Of a DNA stretch of 64,000 nt, positions 47,671 to 54,885 are shown piece after piece. The stretch spans positions 1 through 64,000 of the forward strand of contig NZ_JAUYRI010000031.1 of assembly GCF_030696885.1 (NCBI RefSeq), in the 5' to 3' direction. Source of the stretch: Thiobacillus sp. GTDB taxonomy: Bacteria > Pseudomonadota > Gammaproteobacteria > Burkholderiales > Thiobacillaceae. The position numbers and the translations under genes are program-made. Under the pieces are notes generated by a model. That model made no database searches. It was not told where the DNA came from and saw nothing but the letters and a program-made list of their open reading frames with translations. Positions within the stretch are counted from its first letter, which is position 1, and the number at the start of each line of letters is the position of its first letter.

Positions 47671-48102
47671 ATGAATATGCCCACTCACGAAACCGACCGC
47701 ATTCAGACGGACAGCCCCAGCAAGGGGCGCCACCCCCCCACGCTATTCGGCGCAAAAGCTTTTCTCGGGGACGAGGTCTACAATCGTAGAGAAGACCGGC
47801 TGGGGATACTCAAAGAATTCATGCTGGACCTCCACAGCGGCAGGATCTGCTATGCCGTCATGTCCTCCGGAGGTTTCCTGGGGGTGGGTGAAAAGCTGTT
47901 TGCGATCCCTTGGCGCGCATTGACGCTTGATGCGGAAAACGCGTGCTTCGTGCTCGACATCACTGAAGAGCGCCTGAGGAATTCGCCGGCTTTCGACAAG
48001 CGACATTGGCCTGACATGGGCGATGCCGGCTGGATGAAAGACATCGACACGTTTTACGGCGTTTTGCCGGACGCCCGCTCGGGAAAGGACATCACCCTAT
48101 AA
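47671..48102 (+). CDS. PRC-barrel domain protein
   Basis: The 143-residue protein is started at 47671 ([11 protein letters not shown]), with AGGAAA upstream. The central part ([60 protein letters not shown]) is a PRC-barrel: a beta strand pair with ligand-presenting [10 protein letters not shown]. The C-terminal [20 protein letters not shown] tail is typical of single-domain PRC proteins of stress regions. It probably shares a transcript with csbD. Confidence 0.9.
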   Translation: MNMPTHETDRIQTDSPSKGRHPPTLFGAKAFLGDEVYNRREDRLGILKEFMLDLHSGRICYAVMSSGGFLGVGEKLFAIPWRALTLDAENACFVLDITEERLRNSPAFDKRHWPDMGDAGWMKDIDTFYGVLPDARSGKDITL

Positions 48103-48152
48103 GCAGCGCGCGCGTTCTGGTGAAGGCATATCCATACGAAAGGCACGTCCAG

Positions 48153-48794
48153 ATGAGCAAGAAAAAGGCCACACGCCCCCCCGCTGCACCCACGCTTCCG
48201 GACCGCCCCGACCGCGGCGAGGCCGAGAACGCAGTGCGCACGCTGATCCGCTGGGCGGGTGACGACCCGGATCGGGAAGGCCTGCTCGACACGCCGTCGC
48301 GCGTCGTGCGGGCCTACGAGGAGTTCTTCGCCGGCTATCTCGAGGATCCGGTGCAGCTCCTGTCGCGCACCTTCGGCGAGGTGGATGGCTACGACGAGAT
48401 GGTCGTGATGACCGACATCCGCTTCGAAAGCCATTGCGAGCACCACATGGTGCCCATCATCGGCAAGGCGCATGTGGCCTACCTGCCGGGCCGCCGGGTG
48501 GTGGGCATTTCCAAGCTGGCCCGGCTGGTCGACCTCTATGCCAAGCGGCTGCAGATCCAGGAGCGCATGACGGTGCAGATTGCCGACACACTGAACGACG
48601 TGCTGCAGCCGAAAGGCGTCGCCGTGGTGATCGAGGGCTCGCACCAGTGCATGACCACGCGCGGCGTGCACAAGCCGGGCTCGGCCATGGTCACCAGCCG
48701 CATGCTCGGCGCGTTCCGCGACGATCCCTCCACCCGCCGCGAGTTTCTGGCGATGATCGGTCGCAGCGGCGTGGGGCCATTGAACAATTCATAA
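48153..48794 (+). CDS. folE: GTP cyclohydrolase I
   Basis: The 213-residue enzyme makes 7,8-dihydroneopterin triphosphate. The zinc site is visible ([11 protein letters not shown] and [10 protein letters not shown]), with the [22 protein letters not shown] and [11 protein letters not shown] segments. The start at ATG 48153 (MSKKKATRP) is used, since conserved sequence begins after residue 20; an ATG 11 codons upstream is possible. No downstream folate gene is adjacent, and the flavoprotein following at 48863 may share its promoter. A remnant of this gene lies at 45098. Confidence 0.95.
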   Translation: MSKKKATRPPAAPTLPDRPDRGEAENAVRTLIRWAGDDPDREGLLDTPSRVVRAYEEFFAGYLEDPVQLLSRTFGEVDGYDEMVVMTDIRFESHCEHHMVPIIGKAHVAYLPGRRVVGISKLARLVDLYAKRLQIQERMTVQIADTLNDVLQPKGVAVVIEGSHQCMTTRGVHKPGSAMVTSRMLGAFRDDPSTRREFLAMIGRSGVGPLNNS

Positions 48795-48862
48795 ATGGCG
48801 CAATTCCTGAGCGGGCCGCCGTCCCACCGGGCGGATCGACCCGGTAGCCCACGGACGTCATC

Positions 48863-49933
48863 ATGATCAAGGTTCGCAAAGGCCAGTCCCCTGCCCCCGT
48901 CTCGCGTGCCGAGTTCGGCACCCGGTTTCGGGCCGCCTTCGCCGACCCCGCGTTCCGTGCCGAAGACGCGTCCATTGCCCGCCTCGAAGAGATTGCCTGG
49001 CAAGCCCACACCGAATATCGCAAGTCGCCCTTCACCCAGAAGGCGGGGCCCGGGTATGCCAATCCGGACTACGACCTGTCGTCCGAGTGGCTGGCCACGA
49101 AACAGCGCATCGACGCGGCACAACGGCGCTGGGCCGATCCGGCGAGCCCGTCACGGGTGTTGCTGGTGTGCGGCTCGGCGCGCAACGATGGCAGCTGCCC
49201 GGGCGAGATGTCCAAAACCTTCCGGCTGCTGGAAATCGCGCGCGACACCCTGGCGCAGGCCGACCTGCAGACCGATGTGCTCGATCTCAGCCTGCTCGTC
49301 TCGGAGTACGGCCGCACGATCCACCCCTGTAAGGGCTGCGTGTCGACCGCCATGCCCCTGTGCAACTGGCCGTGCAGCTGTTACCCCAACCACGCGCTCA
49401 ACCAGACCAACGACTGGATGGCCGAGATCTACGAGCGCTGGGCCGCTGCCCATGCGGTGATCATCGTCACGCCGGTGTACTGGTATCAGAGCCCCGGCCC
49501 GCTGAAGCTGATGATCGATCGGCTGGTCTGCGCCGACGGCGGCAACCCCGATCCCACTTCGACTTCGGGCAAGAACCCCGACAAGGCAAAAGCACTCGAG
49601 ATGGCGGGCTGGGACTATCCGCAGCATCTGGCGGGGCGCGTCTACGGGCTGATCGTCCACGGCGACGTCGCCGGGATCGAGGAATCGCGCCGCGCCCTGT
49701 CGGACTGGCTCGATTGGATGGGCTTCATCGACGCCGGCGCGCAGGCGCGACTGGACCGCTATATCGGCTACTACGCGCCGTATGCGACCAGTCACGAGAG
49801 TCTCGATCGGGACGAAGCCGTGCAGGAAGAAACGCGCAATGTGGCGCGTGCGGTGGCAAAGGCGGTGGACGAATTGCGAGCCGGCCGCTTACAGGCGGTG
49901 CAGCCGCGTTTGCCGCGGCCGAGACCCAAATAA
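48863..49933 (+). CDS. NADPH-dependent FMN-reductase-like flavoprotein with a cysteine cluster
   Basis: The 356-residue protein has an N-terminal ~95-residue extension, then a flavodoxin-like fold (SRVLLVCGSARNDGSCPGEMSKTFRLLEIA, AAHAVIIVTPVYWYQSPGPLKLMIDRLV). Between these lies a cluster of five cysteines (HPCKGCVSTAMPLCNWPCSCYP), near residues 156-173, which recalls the compact cysteine motif of iron-sulfur flavoproteins. I infer an FeS cluster or redox-active site, not proven. It is 69 bases downstream of folE. The electron donor and substrate are unknown. Confidence 0.85.
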   Translation: MIKVRKGQSPAPVSRAEFGTRFRAAFADPAFRAEDASIARLEEIAWQAHTEYRKSPFTQKAGPGYANPDYDLSSEWLATKQRIDAAQRRWADPASPSRVLLVCGSARNDGSCPGEMSKTFRLLEIARDTLAQADLQTDVLDLSLLVSEYGRTIHPCKGCVSTAMPLCNWPCSCYPNHALNQTNDWMAEIYERWAAAHAVIIVTPVYWYQSPGPLKLMIDRLVCADGGNPDPTSTSGKNPDKAKALEMAGWDYPQHLAGRVYGLIVHGDVAGIEESRRALSDWLDWMGFIDAGAQARLDRYIGYYAPYATSHESLDRDEAVQEETRNVARAVAKAVDELRAGRLQAVQPRLPRPRPK

Positions 49934-50012
49934 ATTTGTCATGCCGCGTTAGCGCGTGCAAGCGCAATCACGACCGGCTTCGCGGTCACCCGCTCACCGG
50001 AAACCGGCACGA

Positions 50013-50087
50013 TCAGAAGATGAAGTAGATGATCACCAGCAGGAAGACCGGTACGCCCAGCAACCAGGCTATGAAGTATTTCCCCAT
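50013..50087 (-). CDS. 24-aa single-helix membrane peptide
   Basis: ATG 50087 to TGA encodes a peptide starting MGKYFIAWLLGVPV and ending IYFIF. An AAAGGAG Shine-Dalgarno precedes the ATG by about seven bases, stronger than for most genes here. The peptide is one hydrophobic helix with a charged start. It has the same length as the peptide at 44065 but no evident similarity. It is too short for ordinary gene finding. Confidence 0.6.
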   Translation of the reverse strand: MGKYFIAWLLGVPVFLLVIIYFIF

Positions 50088-50155
50088 CGTTATGCTCCTT
50101 TCATTTAACAAATCGTGATACAGATCCCGGGTGACGATCACGGGGGCGGCGCACT

Positions 50156-50929
50156 TCACTTCAGCTTCAGGGATGCCAGCCGGCGCGGCGCGACGACGTC
50201 ATATGAATTGAACACCTGCTGCACGGGCTTGACCTCGGGCAGCACGTACACAATGGCCCGCTGCGTGGCCACCGTGGGGCTCACATAGGCTTCGTAAAAC
50301 GCGACTGGCACGTTGATGCAGCCATACGAAATCCGGTTGTCGTCGACGGTCGGCGTGGCGAGCCGCTCCAGCCGCTGTTCGACGGGCTTGGTGGCACGTA
50401 CGCGATGCATCGATACCGCCGCGTCGTAGTCGACCCAGACCACGTCCTCGCCATTCAGATTGCGGCCGCGTTCGGCAACGAAGCGGCCGGCGGGGGTCGT
50501 CCGCTCTTCGGGGCGCACCTCCGCGATCGGCCGCGTGCCAATGCCGGGCACCGACTCATCGCCCAACGCGGCGCCGAGCAATACCGGGCTCGAACCGCGC
50601 AGGCGCGCGTCGGCGTCGAACACATAGACGCGTGCATCGCGCTTGTCGACGATGATGAACTCGGCATTCGCGTTGTCGCGCGAATCGGCGACCCAGTCGG
50701 CCACGTGGCGGGCCTCCGGCGAGGGCGACGCGTCGCCAAAGTCCGCCAGGCGGACTGCAGTTGGCGACGAAGGCAGGGACGATATCGCTGACAGGATCGG
50801 GATGCCGCCGGACACCATGCCCAGCGTCAGCACGGCGACCAGGCTGACCGCGCCGATCGTCAGCGTTTTGCGGATGGCCGCATGCTTGCGCACGCGCCCA
50901 TCATGTAATTTGGGGGATTCAACGGGCAT
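50156..50929 (-). CDS. L,D-transpeptidase (YkuD family)
   Basis: The 257-residue protein starts MPVESPKLHDGRV at 50929. An N-terminal membrane anchor (residues ~18-45) is followed by a periplasmic YkuD domain with the conserved His in VSMHRV and the catalytic Cys in ISYGCINVP near residue 203. Such enzymes make 3-3 peptidoglycan cross-links or attach proteins to peptidoglycan. The Gly-Cys motif is SYGCIN rather than the common SHGC(I/V)R. It lies upstream of the 24-aa peptide gene on the same strand, about 68 bases apart. Confidence 0.88.
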   Translation of the reverse strand: MPVESPKLHDGRVRKHAAIRKTLTIGAVSLVAVLTLGMVSGGIPILSAISSLPSSPTAVRLADFGDASPSPEARHVADWVADSRDNANAEFIIVDKRDARVYVFDADARLRGSSPVLLGAALGDESVPGIGTRPIAEVRPEERTTPAGRFVAERGRNLNGEDVVWVDYDAAVSMHRVRATKPVEQRLERLATPTVDDNRISYGCINVPVAFYEAYVSPTVATQRAIVYVLPEVKPVQQVFNSYDVVAPRRLASLKLK

Positions 50930-51051
50930 GATGCAGCCTGCCCGCAAGCAACCCGGCCAGGCCGGGCACCGCCACCCGCTCAAGCGCGGTCCCGGCTCTC
51001 AGTGGAGCCGGCGCACTTGAACAGCGGAGACTGCCCATCCAGGCACCGCTA

Positions 51052-51333
51052 TTAGTTGCGGTCTGCACGTGCCACGCGCTCGTTGTACATGGGTTGCGAA
51101 CGCGTCGTGCTGGTGGAGTCCATGTTGGTGCTGGAGTCCATGTTGGTGGAGCCCTGGGGCGTGGTGCTGGAGCCCGGGGTGGTGGTACCGGTGGCATCCT
51201 GCTGATTCATCGTGCCCTGGTTCGTGGTCCCGGTCTGCGGATCGCTATAGGTGGACTGCGCGTAGGCAATGCCCAGAACGCTTGCCATCGACAGGGCTGC
51301 AACGGTTGAAACAACGATATGGGTAACTTTCAT
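51052..51333 (-). CDS. Secreted low-complexity Ser/Thr/Gln-rich protein
   Basis: The 93-residue protein starts at ATG 51333 (AAGGAG six bases upstream; the longer frame begins with TTG). A signal peptide (MKVTHIVVSTVAALSMASVLGIAYAQ) precedes a mature part with repeats of STNMDSSTNMDST and many Thr, Gly and Gln residues. It lacks enzymatic motifs and may be a surface or stress-responsive protein. A weak palindrome TGGGT-TTCGTC-GCACA (51351) lies too near its start to be a typical activator site. Confidence 0.7.
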   Translation of the reverse strand: MKVTHIVVSTVAALSMASVLGIAYAQSTYSDPQTGTTNQGTMNQQDATGTTTPGSSTTPQGSTNMDSSTNMDSTSTTRSQPMYNERVARADRN

Positions 51334-51579
51334 GGTCAATCTCCTTGAGTTGGGTTTCGTCGCACATGCCAGGTGGCACGGACAGTGACAAGACTAGACT
51401 TCTGGTTCAAAAGCGCTGTAGGACTTGCTCAAGACTTGTGTAGGAGATATCCGAATATTTTTGTGGACCCCCTTTGCGGACCAAGCCGGCGCAGCCGTAT
51501 GGGTTCGGCACCGCACAGACTCCGTCCCGGCGAGCGTTTAGGCTTGAGCTCCGATCAGATTGGATTCAGGACGCTTGAA

Positions 51580-51951
51580 ATGAACGCGAACATCGACGAA
51601 GACCGCAACCCGGCCGAAGGCGTCGCGGCTTCGCGCAGAACACTGCTGCGCGGCGTGCTGCTGGCGGGCTGTAGCCTGTTGCTGCCGGCTGCATTGATGG
51701 GATGCGATTCGCAGGCTGGCATCGACGCAGCCGATGCCGGCGGCGGCTCAGGCCCTGCTGCCGCAGACGCCGAGGCGACGCGGCTGTCCGCAAAAGTGTC
51801 GCAGGAAAGCGTGACGCACCAGCGGCAGCCGAAAGGTGAGCAGCAATGCGACGGCTGCCTGCATTTTCTCGCTGCATCGAATACCTGCCAGGTGGTGGAA
51901 GGTGCGATCAGTGCCGACAACTGGTCCAGCATGTGGACCCCGCGGGTCTGA
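51580..51951 (+). CDS. HiPIP-like Tat-exported protein with the fourth Cys replaced by Ser
   Basis: The 123-residue protein starts MNANIDEDRNPAEG at 51580. A Tat-type signal is present (SRRTLLRGVLLAG). The C-terminal part has the high-potential iron-sulfur protein layout: Cys90, Cys93 (QQCDGCLHF), Cys103 (NTCQVVEGAI), and then NWSSMW, where family members have a Cys in the GWC/NWC position. Residue 116 is encoded by TCC (51925-51927), one base from TGC. A HiPIP holds a [4Fe-4S] cluster by four cysteines and shuttles electrons to cytochromes. Here the cluster would need Ser ligation or would be incomplete. There is no cytochrome gene beside it. Confidence 0.85.
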   Translation: MNANIDEDRNPAEGVAASRRTLLRGVLLAGCSLLLPAALMGCDSQAGIDAADAGGGSGPAAADAEATRLSAKVSQESVTHQRQPKGEQQCDGCLHFLAASNTCQVVEGAISADNWSSMWTPRV

Positions 51952-51961
51952 CACCTGCGTG

Positions 51962-51988
51962 CGCCCGGGGAACCCTGCCGGGGCGCGC
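51962..51988 (+). terminator. GC-rich hairpin after the HiPIP gene
   Basis: GCGCCCCGG-like arms (GCGCCCGGGG...CCGGGGCGCG) form a stem about 10 bases past the stop. There is no T tract. Confidence 0.4.
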
Positions 51989-52129
51989 CCTTGTCTCCCG
52001 CCTTGCAGACTGTAGCGACGGGAAAGCCAGCCTGGACAACCTGGCACGTGCTTTCCATGAACCCGTCTGGCCGTCTCCAGCTGCTTTCCGCTGCAGCCAG
52101 AGCGGCATCGATCATGAAAGGAGATTGAG

Positions 52130-52186
52130 ATGGACCGAATACCCGTTTTGAACTGTTCAGCCCCAACAGGGGTCGAGTCCTCATGA
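52130..52186 (+). CDS. 18-codon leader ORF coupled to the zinc-ribbon gene
   Basis: An AAAGGAG Shine-Dalgarno (52117-52123) sits seven bases before ATG 52130. The frame reads MDRIPVLNCSAPTGVESS and stops at TGA 52184-52186, which overlaps the ATG of the next gene (ATGA). The next gene has no good ribosome site, so translation is probably coupled through this leader. I do not know a protein role for the peptide itself. Confidence 0.45.
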   Translation: MDRIPVLNCSAPTGVESS

Positions 52187-52419
52187 ATTCCGCCCCCCAC
52201 AACGGCAGCAACCGTCCCCCGGTTGTGAGCTATACCAGCCCCGGCTGCATCTGCCCCCGCTGCAAGGGCACCGCCGTCCGCATTCCGCGGCGGCTGGCCG
52301 ACTTGCTGCTGAGCATGTTCGTCACAGTCGGGCGCTTTCGCTGCATCGCCGAAGACTGTGGCTGGGAAGGCCGGATGCGGGTGAAACGGCATCCCCTGCT
52401 GGTGCAGGGGCCATGGTGA
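52183..52419 (+). CDS. Small CxxC zinc-ribbon-like protein
   Basis: The 78-residue protein has CICPRC (positions ~22-27) and FRCIAEDCGWEG, a CxxC...CxxxxC pair typical of zinc ribbons. The C-terminus is basic (RMRVKRHPLL). It has no good ribosome site of its own and overlaps a leader ORF upstream and the exported-protein gene downstream (seven bases), so the three are probably translated together. The function is unknown. Confidence 0.65.
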   Translation: MNSAPHNGSNRPPVVSYTSPGCICPRCKGTAVRIPRRLADLLLSMFVTVGRFRCIAEDCGWEGRMRVKRHPLLVQGPW

Positions 52420-53333
52420 ACACCGCGATCGGTAACACGATCCTCACTCGGCTGCTGCGCACGCTGTGGCTGGCCGCCACGATGCTGATCGGCGCGGAAA
52501 CGGCGCTGGCCGCCGGACCGGATGCATCTGCCGCCGCCGCACTGCACGCCCACTATGCCGCGCTCGGCGAGCGCCTCCACAACAATCCGTTCCGGCGTGC
52601 GCTGACCCTCGATTCGTCGGAATCGGACAATGAGGTGAAGGGCGACATTCACGCCCGCATCGACTACCCGTTTTTCACAGTCCAGGCGGCGCTCAACGAT
52701 CCGGCGCACTGGTGCGACGTGCTGATCCTGCACATCAACACCAAGCATTGCCGCGCCACCACCGATGCCGACGGCACCGTGCTCGCCGTCAGCATCGGCA
52801 AGAAGACGCCGCAGCCGATCAAGGACGCCTATCCCATTGAGTTTTCCTATCGCGTCGTAACCGCCACGTCGAATTATCTGGAGCTCCGGCTGCATGCGCC
52901 GCAGGGGCCGCTCAGCACCCACGACTACCACATCCAGTTGCAGGCGGTGCCGGTTGAAAACGGACGCACTTTTCTGCGCCTCACCTATTCATATGATTAC
53001 GGCACCGCGGGACGCATCGCGATGAAGACCTATCTCGCCACGCTGGGCAGCGGCAAGGTGGGATTCACCCGTACCGGCCGGCAGCCCGGCGGTGCGCCCG
53101 AGCATATCGGCGGCATGCGTGGCGCGATCGAACGCAATGCCATGCGCTACTACCTGGCGATCGATGCCTATCTCGCAACCTATGGAACGCCCTCGGCCCA
53201 GCAGCTGCAGCAACGCCTGCACACCTGGTTTTCCGCCACCGAGCAATACCCCCGCCAGTTGCGCGAACTCGATCGAACCGCCTATATCGACATGAAACGC
53301 AGCGAGTATCAGCGTCAGCAGGCGGTGCAATAG
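52413..53333 (+). CDS. Exported hypothetical protein, 306 aa
   Basis: The protein starts with a long, charged N-region and a signal peptide (LLRTLWLAATMLIGAETALAAG, cleaved near residue 34). The mature part is soluble with a helical start (LHAHYAALGERLHNNPFRRALTLDSSES), a beta-rich middle (WCDVLILHINTKHCRATTDADG) and C-terminal helices. Two cysteines (W-C-D and K-H-C) may form a disulfide. I do not recognise the family. It overlaps the zinc-ribbon gene by seven bases. Confidence 0.75.
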   Translation: MVNTAIGNTILTRLLRTLWLAATMLIGAETALAAGPDASAAAALHAHYAALGERLHNNPFRRALTLDSSESDNEVKGDIHARIDYPFFTVQAALNDPAHWCDVLILHINTKHCRATTDADGTVLAVSIGKKTPQPIKDAYPIEFSYRVVTATSNYLELRLHAPQGPLSTHDYHIQLQAVPVENGRTFLRLTYSYDYGTAGRIAMKTYLATLGSGKVGFTRTGRQPGGAPEHIGGMRGAIERNAMRYYLAIDAYLATYGTPSAQQLQQRLHTWFSATEQYPRQLRELDRTAYIDMKRSEYQRQQAVQ

Positions 53334-53466
53334 CGCTGCCGCACCGAGCGACCACTCGCTCAGCGCGTCTTGGGATAAATGGGATCAATGCAGGCGGCAA
53401 GGCCTGCCGCTTAATTTGCCGTGCTGACTAACGCCCCTGACCGGCGGGCGCCCTTAATCCCACCTG

Positions 53467-53739
53467 TCAGCGCAGCCTGCGCCCGATCTGCCACGCCAGC
53501 CAGCCGCGTCGCAGCCATTTGCCCGCGCCCCGGGGACGCACCGCCGCAAACAGCAGCGCGACGCCCAGGATCAGGAACGGACGGCGTCTGAGATACCGGA
53601 TCGCGGCCACGCCCTGGTCGACCAGCGCCAGCCGCGCACGCCAGGGCACCATGTCCTGCACCAGCGCGGCTCGCTGGAAAGCGGCCTGCGCCACAAGTTG
53701 GCGGCGACGGTCGGCCAGTTGGGCGAGTTTTCCGTTCAT
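53467..53739 (-). CDS. YqjK-like protein
   Basis: The 90-residue protein has a charged helical N-terminus (LAQLADRRRQLVAQAAFQRAAL), a basic stretch and one hydrophobic helix (FLILGVALLFAAV). The size, composition and position directly after a YqjE-type gene match YqjK, the third protein of the yqjDEK stress operon. Its ATG overlaps the upstream stop by four bases. Confidence 0.75.
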   Translation of the reverse strand: MNGKLAQLADRRRQLVAQAAFQRAALVQDMVPWRARLALVDQGVAAIRYLRRRPFLILGVALLFAAVRPRGAGKWLRRGWLAWQIGRRLR

Positions 53740-54128
53740 GGCTCGGCGTTGAGGTGCTGGCGGTCTTTGGACAACTCGGCGAGGCTCGCCTCAAACAGCC
53801 GCGGCCGGGTGCGGGCCTTGTGCAGGGCGAACGCCACCAGACCTGCGCCGGCTGCCAGAAAAAACCCAGTCAGCCCGCCCAGCGCCGCGAGCCGATGCGT
53901 GTCCCAAAAGATCACGACAATCAGCATCGCCAGCAGCACCACGCCCACGCCAAAACAGAACAGGGCGAGCAGGCCCAGCACCAGCAGTCGGGTCAGATGC
54001 AGCCGTTCTTCGGCGATATCGGTGGACAGCAGCTCAAGGCGGGTTTGAACAAGGCTAACCAGACTCCCCGACAGCGTTTTCAGGGAGTCGAACAGGCCGC
54101 CCGCTGCCGCGTGCGATTCGTCTGCCAT
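53736..54128 (-). CDS. Phage-holin-like YqjE/DUF1469 family membrane protein
   Basis: The 130-residue protein has an N-terminal amphipathic region (GGLFDSLKTLSGSLVSLVQTRLELLSTDIAEE), then two transmembrane helices (LLVLGLLALFCFGVGVVLLAMLIVVIFW and GGLTGFFLAAGAGLVAFAL) and a charged tail. This is the YqjE pattern (DUF1469). It is seven bases downstream of the YqjD-like gene and coupled to the YqjK-like gene. Confidence 0.9.
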   Translation of the reverse strand: MADESHAAAGGLFDSLKTLSGSLVSLVQTRLELLSTDIAEERLHLTRLLVLGLLALFCFGVGVVLLAMLIVVIFWDTHRLAALGGLTGFFLAAGAGLVAFALHKARTRPRLFEASLAELSKDRQHLNAEP

Positions 54129-54135
54129 CTTCGGC

Positions 54136-54471
54136 CTAGCGACGTCCGATCAGCACACCGATGATCAGGCCAATGCTGGCCGCAGCGCCGACAGCCTGCC
54201 ACGGATGCACGTGCACATATTCGTCGGTTGCCTTGGCAGCAGCCTTGGTCTTGGCCAGCATCGCGGCCTGGGCTTCGCTCATGCGCACTTTGGCGGTGGC
54301 AAGGGACGCTTCGGCCTTGGCACGCGCTGCAGCCAGCGCCTCGCCACCCTGGCCTGCCGTCGCCCTCAGCAGGGCTTCCGCATCGGAAACCACCACCTTG
54401 AAATCATTGATCAGCTGTTCTTTCGTCACATTGACGGATTCTGCATGGGCAGACGTGTTATTCGCATTCAT
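54136..54471 (-). CDS. YqjD/ElaB/DUF883 family ribosome-associated membrane protein
   Basis: The 111-residue protein starts at ATG 54471 (MNANNTSAHAESVNVTKEQLINDF). It is a long charged helix (residues ~20-85) ending in EYVHVHPWQAVGAAASIGLIIGVLIGRR, where the DUF883 C-terminal helix anchors to the membrane. E. coli YqjD binds ribosomes in stationary phase. It is the first gene of the minus-strand yqjDEK-type operon. A palindrome related to the Crp-like sites lies about 205 bases upstream. Confidence 0.9.
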   Translation of the reverse strand: MNANNTSAHAESVNVTKEQLINDFKVVVSDAEALLRATAGQGGEALAAARAKAEASLATAKVRMSEAQAAMLAKTKAAAKATDEYVHVHPWQAVGAAASIGLIIGVLIGRR

Positions 54472-54675
54472 GGAAAGTATTCCTCTTGGTGTATCAAGTT
54501 CAAAAAAGCCCACGCCCGATTGCTCGCGTGAACCGGCTCAAGGCATCCTGATTATTCACTTCATGGCAGAACACTCGCACTACAACCTTAGACTTTCCTA
54601 AGGCCCTTGCAAAGGATCGCCGCATGACTGCGTCTGTTCAGGCTGGCCAGACTAGGGCGGAATGCGCAGCCGGTC

Positions 54676-54691
54676 GGTGCGCCAGCGCACA
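54676..54691. promoter_or_regulatory. Crp-like palindrome GGTGC-GCCAGC-GCACA, site E
   Basis: The spacer GCCAGC is identical to site A at 24410, and the right half is exact; the left half differs at one base. It lies between the yqjD operon and tRNA-Arg. Confidence 0.42.
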
Positions 54692-54723
54692 GTGCGCGAT
54701 TATCCGCAGGGTTCTTGATGGTG

Positions 54724-54799
54724 TGGCGCCCCGAAGACGAATCGAACGTCCGACCTACCCCTTAGGAGGGGGTTGCTCTATCCACTGAGCTACCGGGGC
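54724..54799 (-). tRNA. tRNA-Arg (anticodon CCT)
   Basis: On the minus strand the cloverleaf is GCCCCGG...TCGGGGC with D arm GCTC/GAGC, anticodon stem ACCCC/GGGGT with loop CTCCTAA (CCT), T arm GGACG/CGTCT and encoded CCA. Confidence 0.96.
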
Positions 54800-54885
54800 G
54801 TGGCGGGCATTCTACCGAATCACGCGCGCATTGCCGACCGTGCCGATTGTGTCAGAACCTGACTATGATGGAGTTAGGAGAACTT

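Noticed and set aside
51351-51366. Sixth strong copy of the palindrome
   Set aside because: TGGGT-TTCGTC-GCACA has one mismatch and lies only 18 bases from a start codon, next to the Shine-Dalgarno, so it is treated as a weak match only.
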